This document shows, in pieces, positions 10,704 through 22,229 of a stretch of 64,000 bases of DNA (positions are counted from its first letter, which is position 1; the number at the start of each line of letters is the position of its first letter). The translations under genes were made by a program, and so were the position numbers. Origin of the DNA: Pollenia angustigena. Its lineage: Eukaryota; Arthropoda; Insecta; Diptera; Polleniidae. The stretch lies in assembly GCA_930367215.1 (NCBI GenBank), contig OV884058.1, forward strand, positions 168,126,478-168,190,477. Direction: 5' to 3'. The notes beneath the pieces were generated by a model. The model saw only the letters and a program-made list of their open reading frames with translations, did no database searches and was not told where the DNA came from.

Positions 10704-12299
10704 AAATATTTAAATAATTATTTTAATGTCTGATAGATATTCTTTGTATCAGATAGAGATATCACAATAAATTGTTTGAGTATTGCAGACCGAAGAAATA
10801 CTAAAACAGTGGACTTAAAAGCATCCCAATTTTTGATTTAGAGATACCCCAAATTCCCAATCCTGAAAAACGATTAAAAAAAATAAAAAATTATTTTTTT
10901 TTTACAAAAATGGCAAAACTGCCACTATTACCGCTCAAAATGATCAGAATTTTGCAGAAAATCATTAATATTATTATAAAACAGTGTTCCAGCTTATCCC
11001 ACCAACAATAAATTTCAGTATATCAATAGCAAGAATTGGGAATTGAGCACATTAAAACTTAATCTTCTTCTGACTCCCAAGAAAACCTTTGATAACAAAT
11101 ATGCAAGTGGCAGTGCAAAAAACTGAACTAGCAACAATGAAATAACGTAATTTTATTTTTATTTTTGTTTTTTCTCTTTGTTTTCCCCTTACAACTACAA
11201 TTAGAGTTGACAAAAAATCAAACAATTTTATTCGGGATTGTAAGAAAAAATAAACTCACTGTTTGTTGTTGGTGATTTGCAGGGAAACCATAAATATCCA
11301 ATTGCATGTTTTTCCTTGTGCGACCAATGAAGGCAGAAATAATATATTTATCCGTTTTAGAGCTTTTTATGAATTTTGGCATTAGTGCATATTTTACCGT
11401 TTGCAGCATTTTTTGCATAATTTATTTAAAAGAGCCTTTATGCAGCATTTTTTAGGTTTATAGCGCATATTTTGCCTTTCTAAGGCATATTTTGATACAT
11501 ATTAAATTTTATCGAAAATCTGTTACTTCAATCTAGACATCCACATTTTGTTTTTACTTTAACATTGTAAGACAAATAGGTTGTCATTGAGGATAAATGT
11601 TATGCGATTTGTATCTAGACCAATCTTTTAGTATTCAGATCGACTCAGAACCACTTTTTAAAGTGATCTAACGATGTCCATCGGTCCGTCTGGCTGGTTG
11701 TCTGTCCATGTTAGACTTGTGCGCAAAGTTCCAATATTGTATATAATTTGATCGAATATGGACGAAGTCCATGCAAATGGTAAGCATCGGTCTATAATTT
11801 CAGATCCAAATTAGACTCTTTGTATCCGCAAGCTATTTAATTAAAATGGTATTTAAATTAAATTCGTCTTAACCCTTATGTGAGTGACAAAAAAAAAACA
11901 CCTTTAACAGAGTGACAGGGTACCCTGGTACCACATACAATAAATACGAACATTTTACATTATATTACAATATATATAAGAAAATTCATTTAACAAAATG
12001 TAAAATATAAGTTTTTGCAATGTCTAACATAAACATGAATCTGGGGATTTCCCTTTGGCTTTATGATTGATCGTTAAATACATCTACTTGCTACTGCTTT
12101 CATGCATTACTATGTTCATACATGAATAAGTTCGGTGAGCGCAAGAAGAAGGTAAAGTGCAATAACAACATTGGTCTCTTGTTCTAAACAAGCACGCTTA
12201 GATTCCATAGATACAAATGATATATAAAACGAATGTGAACATATTCTGAAAATGTCCGATATAATATCAGAAGCATCCGATGCAAAACATATGGGATAA

Positions 12300-12600
12300 A
12301 TAGAGGACAACGAGGATTCATATGATTCTGACGGGAGTGAAGAAACAACTGAAGTCCATGGAAAGAATGGTTCTCATTGGCGTCTTGATTGCTATCCGGA
12401 ATACCAATACATCAACAGAAATTACGGCAACGCAGAGGTCCTGATCCTGGCTTAAATATAGGAGCACCTAAGGACGTATTTAAAACTTAATTATCCAGTG
12501 AGATGTGCGATATAATTTTGCGTGAAAGTAATAGTAATTTCAGAGTTGTCGGCAGTTGCGTGCGCAAGTTGTATCGAACATTAAATTCACCGTCCTCTGT
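12300..12600 (+). pseudogene. piggyBac transposase N-terminal remnant
   Basis: The plus strand reads an acidic stretch EDNEDSYDSDGSEETTE. After a frame change comes GPDPGLNIGAPKDVFKT, a stop, then LSSEMCDIILRESNSN. This resembles the acidic leader and the first conserved block (P.D.F..F......I+.ETN) of piggyBac transposases. The catalytic domain is missing. It is intact to the same degree in unit B (32845-33145). Confidence 0.6.
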
Positions 12601-12770
12601 GTGAATCCTTCTTCCAAGGATCTCAGTACACAATTTTTTTTCTGATTTGTTCTATAGTGAAGTGTATAATTTCTATTTTTTGTGCTTTCTTCAAGCCTTT
12701 TGTTTGACTAAACAATATAAACGAAATATGTTTATGTACAAAATAGCTAACACTGTCTTTTTATTTTTAA

Positions 12771-13495
12771 CAGGGACCGAAAATAACAGTTATATTGGAA
12801 TTTTAAAACAAAAAAAGCATATAGAATTAAATGTTGAAAAACTGTATCAAGTATACCATATTGTTCCTCATGCACTTGTCAATGATAAAATATATTGATT
12901 TTTTTAATATTGATTTTTATATTTTCGATCAAACTTAACAGTTATTATTTGATTTTTATTTTTTTGAACAAAAATAACTGTTATTTTTTGATTTTTATTT
13001 TTTCGATCAAAAATAACAGTTATTTTTTGATTTTTATCTTTTTGAACAAAAATAACAGTTACTTATTGATTTTAATTTTTTCGAGCAAAAATAAAAGTTA
13101 TTCTCTAAATAAATGTACGTGATTTAATAATTTAGTTGACTTAAAATTTTTATTTTAGTGTGTAATTATCATTGGAATTCCTTATGCACATTAAATTATA
13201 TTATTAAAGTCATCTAAATTATTAAAACACGTACATTTATTTAGAGAACAACTTTTATTTTTGCTCGAAAAAATAAAAATCAATATATAACTGTTATATT
13301 TGTTCAAAAAAATAAAAATCAAAAAATAACTGTTATTTTTGATCAAAAAAATAAAAATAAAAAAAAACAGTAATTTTTGTTCAAAAAAATAAAAATAAAA
13401 AAATAACTGTTATTTTTGCTCAAAAAAATAAAAATAAAAACATAAGTGTTTTCATCTGACTTTTATTAAAAACGGCATAACTGTTACGGTCCCTG
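12771..13495. mobile_element. Foldback hAT-like element, inner layer (unit A)
   Basis: The ends CAGGGACCG and CGGTCCCTG are flanked by the perfect 8-bp duplication ATTTTTAA (12763-12770; 13496-13503). Most of the element is two opposed arrays. About five units of the pattern GATTTTTATTTTTTCGAT..AAAATAACAGTTAT lie on the left (12890-13110), and the reversed pattern lies on the right (13240-13480), around a short centre. The 75-residue low-complexity frame in the left array is a translation of these repeats. Same at 33316-34040 in unit B. Confidence 0.85.
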
Positions 13496-14230
13496 ATTTT
13501 TAACTTTTAAATTTTCATTCATGTGAAAAGTAAAAAAAATATTCCAGTTTATTCAATTCAACATGCTTTTAAGCTGATATTCATTACAATAAATTAAATT
13601 ATACTAAAAAATAAATGTTATTTAAAATATTTTCGTTAAGGTACCCGGGTACCCTGTCACTCCGTTAAGGGTGCAAAATATAAATTGACACACAGAACCC
13701 TTTCAAATTAAGAAATTAAGCTAATGTTTATTTAAATATATTTAAAACACAATAATAAGAGTTCTCAAGAGGTTCCACTCCCTTAAGAAACTTCAAACAA
13801 ACAAAAAATGCAATTAAAGATTAAAATGTTACCCGGGTACCATGTCACTCACATAAAGGTTAAAAATAGTTTACTGCAAATTAAATTATTTTCGAATCGG
13901 TTCACATTTTCTCAAAGCTCCCATGCTTACATAGCTTTAACTTCCTTTTAAATGTTAACATAAGTTAACAATTTAGTGACCGTACCTAAAATACCTTTAA
14001 ACAAAAACCCATATGGATGTTAATATATAGATAATATTTGGCGCAAACATCTCTTATATAAATTTTTTTTTAAATTTTGTTATTAAAGTGTTGAATATTG
14101 TGTCTTCAAATCAACAATTTTTAATTTTAAGGGCATATTTTTAACATTTTTCAGGGCATATTTTCCAGTTTTTACTGCATATTAAATGCGCATAAAACGC
14201 GTTTTTAAGAGCATATTTCTGGTTTCCCTG

Positions 14231-15182
14231 GTGATTTGTTTAAGCTTTTTGATATTATAACGGGTAAGACTTTTGAGTGTTTATAATTCCTATTCGCTTA
14301 ACAGTTTTATTTGAATAATACCTTTAGCTTTTCTTAAATCTTTGGGTGAAGCTTCCTAAAGATCTGGCCTAAGCAGCCAGTGAAATGCGCATAGGAATAG
14401 CTTATCCCACCAACAAAAATTTCAGTTTATCAATAGTAGGCATTGGGGTTTTGTATTAATTGTATTTACATTCAAATAAATTGTTAACTGTTACAAAATA
14501 AAAAATCGATGCAAAACAAATTTTAATTTTATTTTATTGTGGTGAAAGAAGTGCTGTAACCTAATATGATGACTTCTAAACTTATTATTATTAACATGAT
14601 TATAATATGAATACTTCTAAAGTTATAATGATTAATATGATAACTTATTATGATTAATAGGATAATAAAATGATTAAGCAGAAATATTATGATGTAATAT
14701 TACAAATATATTTGGCCACAAAATGATTGAATAACAATCGTATTATGGTGAATACAATTATATTTCTTATCATAATATGTTGCTCTTAGAATGTGTTAAG
14801 CACAATCATGTTTTTTCTTTGCGTGTAGGATTGTTATTGTAAAAATTTAAAACGAAACGACAAGCATTTAAATACCCTTTCCACCTGTGGTGAATGGCAT
14901 AACAAAATACATCGGTCACTTTTATATTAACTTATAATATTTTAATTTCACAAGTTTTAGGTGGATTAATTGATATTCAAATTAATAAAATAAATAAATA
15001 AATAAGTCAAATTTAATACAAGATTCCTTTCCTTGAGAAACAATATCTTCATTAAAGAAATCTTTGTTCATACATTCCTGTCCTTCGTTATTTCGGACGA
15101 CGATTACGAAAGGAAACAGCATCGTATATAGAAGTGCAAAAAAACTTAGTTACTTACTTGGTGAATAAATAAATTGTATTAA
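14231..15182. other. Non-coding, with an ATAATATG-rich MITE remnant
   Basis: 14560-14829 is filled with TAATATGAT/ATCATAATATG motifs and ends AATCATGTTTTTTCTTTGCG then TGTAG. This matches, reversed, the left end of the element at 47623-48088 (ACACGCAGAGAAAAACATGA). AGCTTATCCCACCAACAA followed by TTTCAGT occurs both at about 10993 and at about 14399, flanking the hAT nest. The rest is the 3' flank of Or-A. Confidence 0.5.
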
Positions 15183-16524
15183 TTAATTTAAAAAATTTTT
15201 AAGCATCATCGACATCGTATAAATCGTCTTTGTAAATTGCAATGCGGTATTCAACGACAATGGAAGAATACCACCAATTGATAAGCCTGAGGCCTGTTGG
15301 GAATTTCTTAACATTATTAAAAGCATTTTTTGTTCCGGAACTGTTAAATTGTACCAGCAAGAATCGTAAATCATGGCTATGACGTCATCGTTCTGCATTA
15401 AAATAGAAACAGTTTTTATAAAATAAATTCAAAATGTTAAGTAATTTTTACCGATACTTCGATAAGGTTTCCCAATGAACAATACGAATAGACCAAGCCA
15501 AATAAATAAAGCAAGTAGGCTGGAGCTGGTGGCCAAATATTCAGAAAAATGCAAACAATTGTACAAATTATACCGAAGAACTCGGTACTAATTTGAACAA
15601 AAATTACCCAAAAAAATGTATTTCTAATTGTATCACAGAAACTAAAAAATCAATTTATTTTTGAGTTAAATTTCGAGCTGAACATTTTAAAACTTACTTT
15701 AAATATTTCTGATGCCACTTAAATATATCATTCAATGGACCAGCCGATTTTCTAACATCTCTAGGGTTGACCTCCAAAATTGTATCCAGATCATCGAATT
15801 TACATTTCAGAATATTCTTAATTAACGGTATGTGAGCTGCATATATAAAAAGCCACGAATCAATTACAAAATTTCCGAAACCTCCAAAAAATACACAAAT
15901 TATATGAATGCCAAAAGTAAAATAGTAACCAAAATCGGTTTGGTTATCGATGAAGGGTATCATAAATGGTATGATTTCTACGCGTCTATTCAAGACAAAA
16001 AGCATAAAGATCGGTACCCCAACTACAATTAAAGCTGTTATGACAATAACTGTGAATAAAGAAGTCAGTAGTTTTTTGACTAAAGAAATATTGTAACTCA
16101 AGCATTTTCTGTACGCCAACGATTTAACATCATAAATTTTGTACATTTCAACGATTTCCTCGTATAAATAACGAAAATTTACTTGCTGGTAAACTACATT
16201 CACAAGTTTGGCATAGCCCTGAAATTTTGGGAGAAAATGAGTTTAAGATTTAAATTTCAGTTGTCTATTCACCTGTAATGCAGTACCCAAAATAGAAATA
16301 GCTTTCAATAAATTATAATAATTTCGTTTAATAATAACCTCAACATAAATGGTGTAGAATTGGAAACCAATTGACAGATTTATCAGTAAAAATATAGCAA
16401 TTGTCTTCCAATCAGTTTCGTAGTTTTCTTTTATAACATCAACTCCACAAAGCCTTGAAATTTTCCGAGTAAAATTGAATATTTTTTTAAATTTATTTAA
16501 ATATTTGTCGGCCATTATTTGCAT
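15183..16524 (-). CDS. Odorant receptor (7tm_6 family), copy A
   Basis: Insect odorant receptors are seven-transmembrane, ligand-gated channel subunits in the membrane of olfactory neurons that work with the Orco co-receptor. Four exons join to 390 codons: 16273-16524, 15698-16218, 15452-15641 and 15183-15392. The introns are 54, 56 and 59 bp, with GT-AG ends and phases 0, 2 and 0. Hydrophobic segments fit TM1 (about residues 40-62), TM2 (73-95), TM3 (134-157), TM4 (182-207), TM5-6 (near 270-312) and TM7 (370-388). The C-terminal exon has the family signature IYDSCWYNL...EQK.LL..ML..SQ, then LPLSL...FTKTIYT. The start is the MQIM ATG conserved with copy C; an ATG three codons later is possible. 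Length and exon layout recall Or67d-type receptors, but that subfamily is a guess. No disruption was seen. Confidence 0.9.
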
Positions 16525-18100
16525 GGTTATTGCAGAAATGAAATGCTTACAATGAATGTTCATTTTGGTTTAAATGCAGGAGAAGTTACTTCTGCACAAT
16601 GGTACCCTTAGTCAGTATTACAGTACTCAAAATATTGAAATTGAAAATCGTATAGTAAAATTGGCGTTAAAAATAAATATTTGATTATATTTGAATTATA
16701 CAAGAGGTGCTGAAGTCATGACACTTACGATAAAAACTATTTCGCGAAAAGTTAATTGTTAGAGTTTTTAAAAAATGTTCCTTTTTTGCAAAACTGTTAA
16801 AAGTGAATTATTTTGATTACGTTCATGCTTACATTTATCGTTACCTTCACTTTTCCACAATTTTTGAAAATTCAGTTTTTGATGCAGTTCAATAGACGTT
16901 ATAAAAACACTATTCTACACGATATATTTGTTGTTTTGCAATAGTACGTAAAAGTGCTAAGTGAAAATGATAAAGAAATGCTAAGTCCACTTTTAATATG
17001 AAACCTTATAACAAAATATTAACACTTTATGTTTGTATACTTTAAAATAAGATTAATCTAGTATTTTTTATTTAAATGTGTCTTAATGTATAAGCCCAAC
17101 ATAAAGTAACTAATAAGCAAACGATTACTGAAGTTAATCAAACGTTTATTGAAGGGCCGTGACGCACAATTACATTTATGTCCATAGGTGAAATTAAGAA
17201 TCCAATTCCTAATATTTTTCCACTTTAAGTCAGTATCCCCCATTTACGCCGACTCATTGTCTTTTAAATTGCCGGTGATCTTGCACTCCACTAGCTAGGC
17301 TTTCACAAAAGGGTCCATCAAGGTCTAAGAGACTCCACGCTGTCTAGCAATGCTACCCCTTATTAAGTCGACGGACTTCAAAATCCGTAAAACCTACACT
17401 ACAGTCGCCAGGAAGCCTTTATATCTAATTACTATATATCCTCAAGGAAGACCCTGTATCTGTGCCATTTTTCGTGAGTCTAATCGTTGCTAAATGGCAA
17501 ACCTTTCTTAGCATTTTTGTCATTGCCACATGTCACGATACTGTTTTTAAGCTGAATAAACTTGCACTGAAAAACCAAATGGAAAAAATCACTCTTTATT
17601 TCGTCGCGGTCATCAGCAAGTATAACAATTATATTTCTATTCATGTTAACCTTAACGTTTCCTAATTTAAATGATATATCATGAATCGTTGATATATCAT
17701 GATTCGCTATAGAAACAATTTGACACGAATAATATTCTTCTCTTTTGAGTCTTGCAAAAGTCAGCGTGTTTTCAACAGACGGAGTGTTATGCTTGTAGGA
17801 AATAAAATTACTTTATTTAATTTCTAGTTTATTTAATTTCAATGACAAGCTTTAAAACGATCTTATATTTAATTAAAAGAAGGTATTCTCATTCTTTTGA
17901 GCGCTTCAGCTGTCAATTCGGGCTGCCACATATTCACATAAATCAATTATACTTAAGCGTGTAGTCAATCAAAGAATTGTTCCAACACGGACAGACGGAT
18001 GGCAATAGCTAAATGGACTTGGAAATAGAATTGAATTCAATTCAATAAAAATTAACAACATGAAAGTGGAACTAAGCAGCTATAAAACTTCTCCATTTAT
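16525..18100. other. 5' flank of Or-A, no other gene seen
   Basis: AT-rich; includes the presumed promoter region of Or-A. A slightly GC-richer patch (17240-17420) contains short stem-loops but no complete tRNA or coding pattern. A near-palindrome ATGATATATCATGAATCGTT then GATATATCATGATTCG lies at 17671-17706. The block from 17462 on is repeated near 63775-64000, showing that this flank belongs to the old Or-containing segment shared with copy C. Confidence 0.5.
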
Positions 18101-19839
18101 AACACTCTAGTTTAACCCAGTGCGCTTCGATACACTCAAATTAATAAAAAAGGCAAATTTTTTTTTGATATTGATCTCGCATATTGTATACGAAGCTATT
18201 TGTTCCAAGTTTGAATACTCTTACTGTTACTATTATTCAGTTATACAGAAGTGTATATTGTCATTGTGTTGATGGCGCCCCGCCTACGTCTGCAATACAG
18301 CCCAATTTTCGACAGTTGTTGTGTACTTATAACCAAATTTCCTGTACGAAATTTCTAAAGTGTAGCTGTTTCCGTTCTCTAAATATAAAGAATTCCATTA
18401 TGTATTTTTATTTTGTCAGACGTTGTGTATTGACAACTAAGATGATTGTACAAAATTTGGAACCGCGCACTCTTTTGCCGATGCGGCTTTTGTACGGAGA
18501 TTCTGTATTGGTAAACCAGCTGTGTGTAACAAATTTGGACACTTTGTTTTTTACAGTTAACTTGATCTAAATAAATCTATTTTGTGCCATGCCCACTTCT
18601 CCAATACCACCCAAATTTTGTCGGGTGTTCTGTACTGCAAACTAAGATGCTTGTACCTAATTTGGTATAGATATACCACGCCACGCCGACCCCTACCATC
18701 CTGTCCACTCTTTTCAGGTGTTGTGTGTTGCTAACCAAGATATTTGTACCAAATTTTAAAACTTTAGCTCTTGCCGTGTTCTAGATAGACAGAAATCCAT
18801 ATTGTCTTTGTATTAAAGGTGTCACGCCCATTTAAATTTGGGAGAACTAGCCAATAGCTCCTTCCAGACCATCTGTAAAATTCTGTTAAAGTTTCATAAA
18901 GATCGGCTTAGCGTTTAAGGCGTTTATTACTTTCAAACAAACATTTATTGAACATTAAAATTTATTGTAGATGTTCATGGTAAATAAATATACTTCAATA
19001 TTTTTAAACGTTTTTACCCATTGTTGAATAACATAAATTGTGAAAAAAAAATAGAAACTTTATAGAATTGTTACAACGTTTTTTATATAAATAATTGAGT
19101 TATTATTTTTTATAACTATTTATTGGTCATCACACCTACCGCAATTACCATTGTGTTGTGACAATTCTAATTTTTCTACTTATAGTTCCTTGTGCAATTA
19201 CGTTAATATCAGTGTTGCCATTTTGTGGCTAGATTAAGCCATTTTTTCATATCTTTTAGCCATTGAAAATGAGTTTAGCCATTATACATTTTTTTATCCG
19301 GTTTTTAATCGTTTTTTAACTTGTTGTAAAATAATAATTTGTATGTCCTGATACAAATTTATGAACTTGCTGATAGAAGCATAAACAATTTTGACAATTT
19401 AAACGCATTTTATTTAAATCACAACTTTTACAAATCTTGAACATTGCTATAAACGTTGATGATGAAACATCTTTAAAGATAAAGGAACAGTATTCCAATA
19501 CTCAATGTATAAAATGGATCAACACAAACAACAGTGTTTCTTTCTGGACAACAATTTTTTTTTAGAAATTTAAAAATGTACTATAAAGCTTCATTCACAA
19601 TGACCACAACTATTTTTTCTATCTTATTTCTTCGTAAAGTATTATTATATATATTATTGCTAAAGCACTTTTTTTTGTCGGTTGCAAATATCTCCCATAC
19701 CACCGCATCAAATTTAATGAATGATATCTCATTTTAAAGCTTATTTCTAACACTAATGACGAAAAATAATTAGAAATTGAAAAATTAATATTTTCATTGA
19801 TAAAAATGACGGTGCGAAATTTTCGCACGGGTCATCTAG
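18100..19839 (+). mobile_element. Second Helitron, 3' end defined (unit A)
   Basis: The right terminus has GTGCGAAATTTTCGCAC (19812-19828), a perfect stem-loop. Eleven bases later comes CTAG (19836-19839) with T following, which is the classical Helitron 3' end. Upstream, 18230-18850 consists of diverged blocks of about 130-190 bp sharing TTGTGTATTGACAACTAAGAT-like and TTTGTACCAAATTTG-like segments and GGCGCCCCGCCTACG-like patches, as in non-autonomous Helitrons. The 5' TC end was not located, so the start is approximate. The 128-residue frame at 18184-18570 lies in these repeats and is not a gene. Confidence 0.65.
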
Positions 19840-20489
19840 TTTCATATATTTTCCTTCCATTTTTCATACAAAATGAAACTTGTTTTTTTTTTAAGGTGAG
19901 TGTACTTCTACTTCAGCAACAATATGTACATTAGGGTGTCCCAAAAAATTGTTTCTTTCTGATTTTCATAGGTGCTCAATCAAAATTTAAAAGCTTATAG
20001 GGTAAAGTATTTTTGGTTTTTTTTTAAGAATTTTCGGAATAGGTTTAGAGGTCGCGCAAATGGAGTTTTCTTTTTTTTTAACTTTACTCATAACTTGGTT
20101 AATACCACGAGTTTCTTCACTCCTGAGGAAACAGTTTTTAAGAAAAGTATCCAAGCTTTAATCCTGTGTGACAAAAATTATAAGTTTTGGTGATGAGTTT
20201 ACTCATTTAGATACACTTTATTACAATTTACGCTTTACAATAACGCTTTACAACTTTTTAAGTTTAAATAAAAATGAAAGAAACTAATGATGCAGTTTGA
20301 AAGACAAATTAATTCTAATTAATATGAATAAACAATTTTTAAATTTGTTCTTACCGTTCCTGAGTTATACCCGTTTTTATCTTTATACCCAGTATATGTT
20401 ATTATAAGCTGTTTGCCAGTTCACCAATCAACCCAGTACCCAATCAAAAAAAAAAAAAAAAAAAAACTTTTCTTTTGCTGTGTGAAAAA

Positions 20490-22049
20490 TCATTTATTAA
20501 GGTTCTTGCGATGTAGTTCTATACCTTGCAATAAATTCTGGTAATCAGTTTCAGAAGTTCTGACATTAATATAAGTATTTGCCAAAGCCACACCTCGTTC
20601 TGCCACAGCATTTACCACTTTTAATTGTTGAACTTTTTTCTTTGCATTCTGAAATGACTTGTGGGCTTTCCAATTCTCTGGATCTATTTTAAAAAAATCG
20701 ATTGAAATATTGCAAGCTTCAAAAAAAGTTAGACTGGCTTTTGAAATGAATTGTTGAATTTCTTTATTTCTAAAGTTTTCTTCTGTTAAAGTTGCATTTG
20801 CTACTTCATAATAGCTGCATGGAGTATCTGCAAGTTTTTTTGTCATTAAGCGCAAAGTCTTGGTGTCGATACGTTCATCAAAAAACGATAAGGCAGCCAA
20901 TTTCGGAGTTAAGTACCACTGATGACCTAGAAAAGTTTTAAGCGAGGCTTTTGCAACTGCTTTATTAATAATTTTATAACTATCCAATTCCTTTAATAGG
21001 CTCAGATCATTGAGAGGAGCGTATCGAGGGCACTGGCAGAGGTACCAATATTTGATATACATTCTTAAAATAAATGAACTAAATTCAAGCAAGTTATCAA
21101 CTGTTGATTTGTCTATATAATATTGCAACTGGTTTCGGAAAATGCATATTTTCAAAGAATAGATAATTTTCATCGTCCAGCGAGCCCGATTGATAGCTCC
21201 TGGAGCTTTTACTGTTGGGTAGGGCATAGATTTATCACCCAAAAATTTAAGGCTCAGATGGAGTTGTTCTTTATAGTCCTCTCTTGGTTGTGTGTCTTCA
21301 AGTTGGCCTTTAATAAAATTGCTTAAGTCTTCGCGTATTGGTTTCGGAATAATCTTTTCAACAATTTTGTGATTTATGCAGTCGGAAAAACTAAACTTTT
21401 TAATAGAATCCCACCTCTGCTGTAGTGTGGTGAAAACTTTTATTTAAGGTGATGTGGTTTGCTGTTCAATATTTAGCGCCTTGAAGGTTGAGCCAACCAC
21501 AAGCTCCAACATATAAGGTCTTTTTTACTTTTGGAAAGTAAAGCACATGCACCGATTCGGCGTCCAGTGTTGGAACTTGTTGTATCTGCAGACATAAATT
21601 GGATATTTTTAATTAAATTCTAGGTTTTAAGCATTTCAAACACTGCATCAGCTTGGTCTTCTCCCCTTCCCGATTGAAGTGGTACTACTCCTAGGAGTTT
21701 TTGGTCCGAATTTCCGGTTACACTTATAGAGAGCCTATCAGTTTTTTTCTTTTTATTCTTTAAGTCTGGCATTATTTTTCCATCCCAATGTACCGTAATA
21801 TAATTTGAAACCTCAAACGATTTTTTAATGGGATCTGCAATTATCTGTCGCTGCTTTATACGTTCCCTCCAAATTCAACTCTTTGAGCATACAATTTTTA
21901 CGATGTTTTGGCTAGGATCTGAGCAGGAATTTACTATAAAGGAAGCTTTACGGCAACTAATTCCGGTTCTGTCAAGACTTGCACAAAGCTGCTGATTTCT
22001 TGAGAAAGCTGGAACTGCTTTATGGGCCACTTTTTTTGTTGGTTCATAC
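20490..22049 (-). pseudogene. Putative transposase, C-terminal two thirds (unit A)
   Basis: Read 3' to 5', the minus strand gives, after the hAT insertion point, PTKKVAHKAVPAFSRNQQL..., then HWDGKIMPDL (near 21775), SVTGNSDQKLLGVVPL, ADTTSSNTGRR..GACAL, ACRHHMLEL and QRWDSIKK. From 21242 a clean 250-codon frame continues with GHQWYLTPKLAALSFFDERI and ends at 20490. Proteins with this series (HWDGK, DTT.SNTG, L.CRHH.E, WYL..EL) are widespread as uncharacterised repeats in insects and cnidarians. Their conserved D, D, HH and E residues suggest an RNase H-like nuclease fold. That function is inference. In this copy stops and shifts near 21440-21560 and 21880 break the frame. Confidence 0.7.
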
Positions 22050-22229
22050 TAGTGCTGGGATACTATCGATACTTTTCACTATCGATATTTATCGATAGTT
22101 CAGATTTAACTATTGATAAATCGATATTAGGTTAGGTTAGAGTGGCCGGTCACAAAGACCCCGCATATACCAAATAGGTCCCTAGCGTTACCACAATTGT
22201 ACGATAACCCACAGAAGAAAGTAAAAAGG

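Larger units (their letters stand above)
11873..13859 (+). mobile_element. piggyBac-like element, middle layer of the nest (unit A)
   Basis: It is flanked by TTAA (11869-11872 and 13860-13863). The ends read CCCTTATGTGAGTGACA and, reversed from the right, CCTTTATGTGAGTGACA. Subterminal GGTACCC/GGGTACC palindromes and further GTGAC/GTCAC repeats occur near both ends (11910-11935; 13640-13670; 13830-13845). TTAA targeting and a CC(C/T) start are piggyBac hallmarks. It contains the N-terminal remnant of a transposase (12290-12600) and is interrupted by a foldback hAT-like element (12771-13495). Confidence 0.82.
11280..14230. mobile_element. hAT-like element, outer layer of a three-level nest (unit A)
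   Basis: The terminal inverted repeats are CAGGGAAACCATAAATAT (11280) and, at the right end reversed, CAGGGAAACCAGAAATAT. Both sides carry the perfect 8-bp direct repeat GTGATTTG (11272-11279; 14231-14238), as expected for the hAT superfamily. Subterminal GCATATTTT-type repeats are present at both ends (11440-11500; 14125-14215). No hAT transposase frame survives. A piggyBac-like element sits inside. The identical arrangement is at 31825-34775 in unit B. Confidence 0.85.

Noticed and set aside
12895..13122. A 75-residue hydrophobic repeat protein (and its copy at 33440)
   Set aside because: It is the translation of a tandem DNA repeat in a foldback transposon; the opposite array is equally AT-rich and the frame has no independent support.
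17255..17420. A tRNA-like (selenocysteine-like) anticodon arm GGACTTCAAAATCC
   Set aside because: No acceptor, D or T arm with box A/B could be built around it on either strand.
18184..18570. A 128-residue cysteine-rich protein
   Set aside because: The frame lies in diverged tandem blocks of a Helitron, and the unit B copy does not keep its start.
22130..22141. An interstitial telomere repeat
   Set aside because: Only two TTAGG-like units, lying exactly at the LINE 3' end; flies lack TTAGG telomeres, so it is read as the LINE tail.
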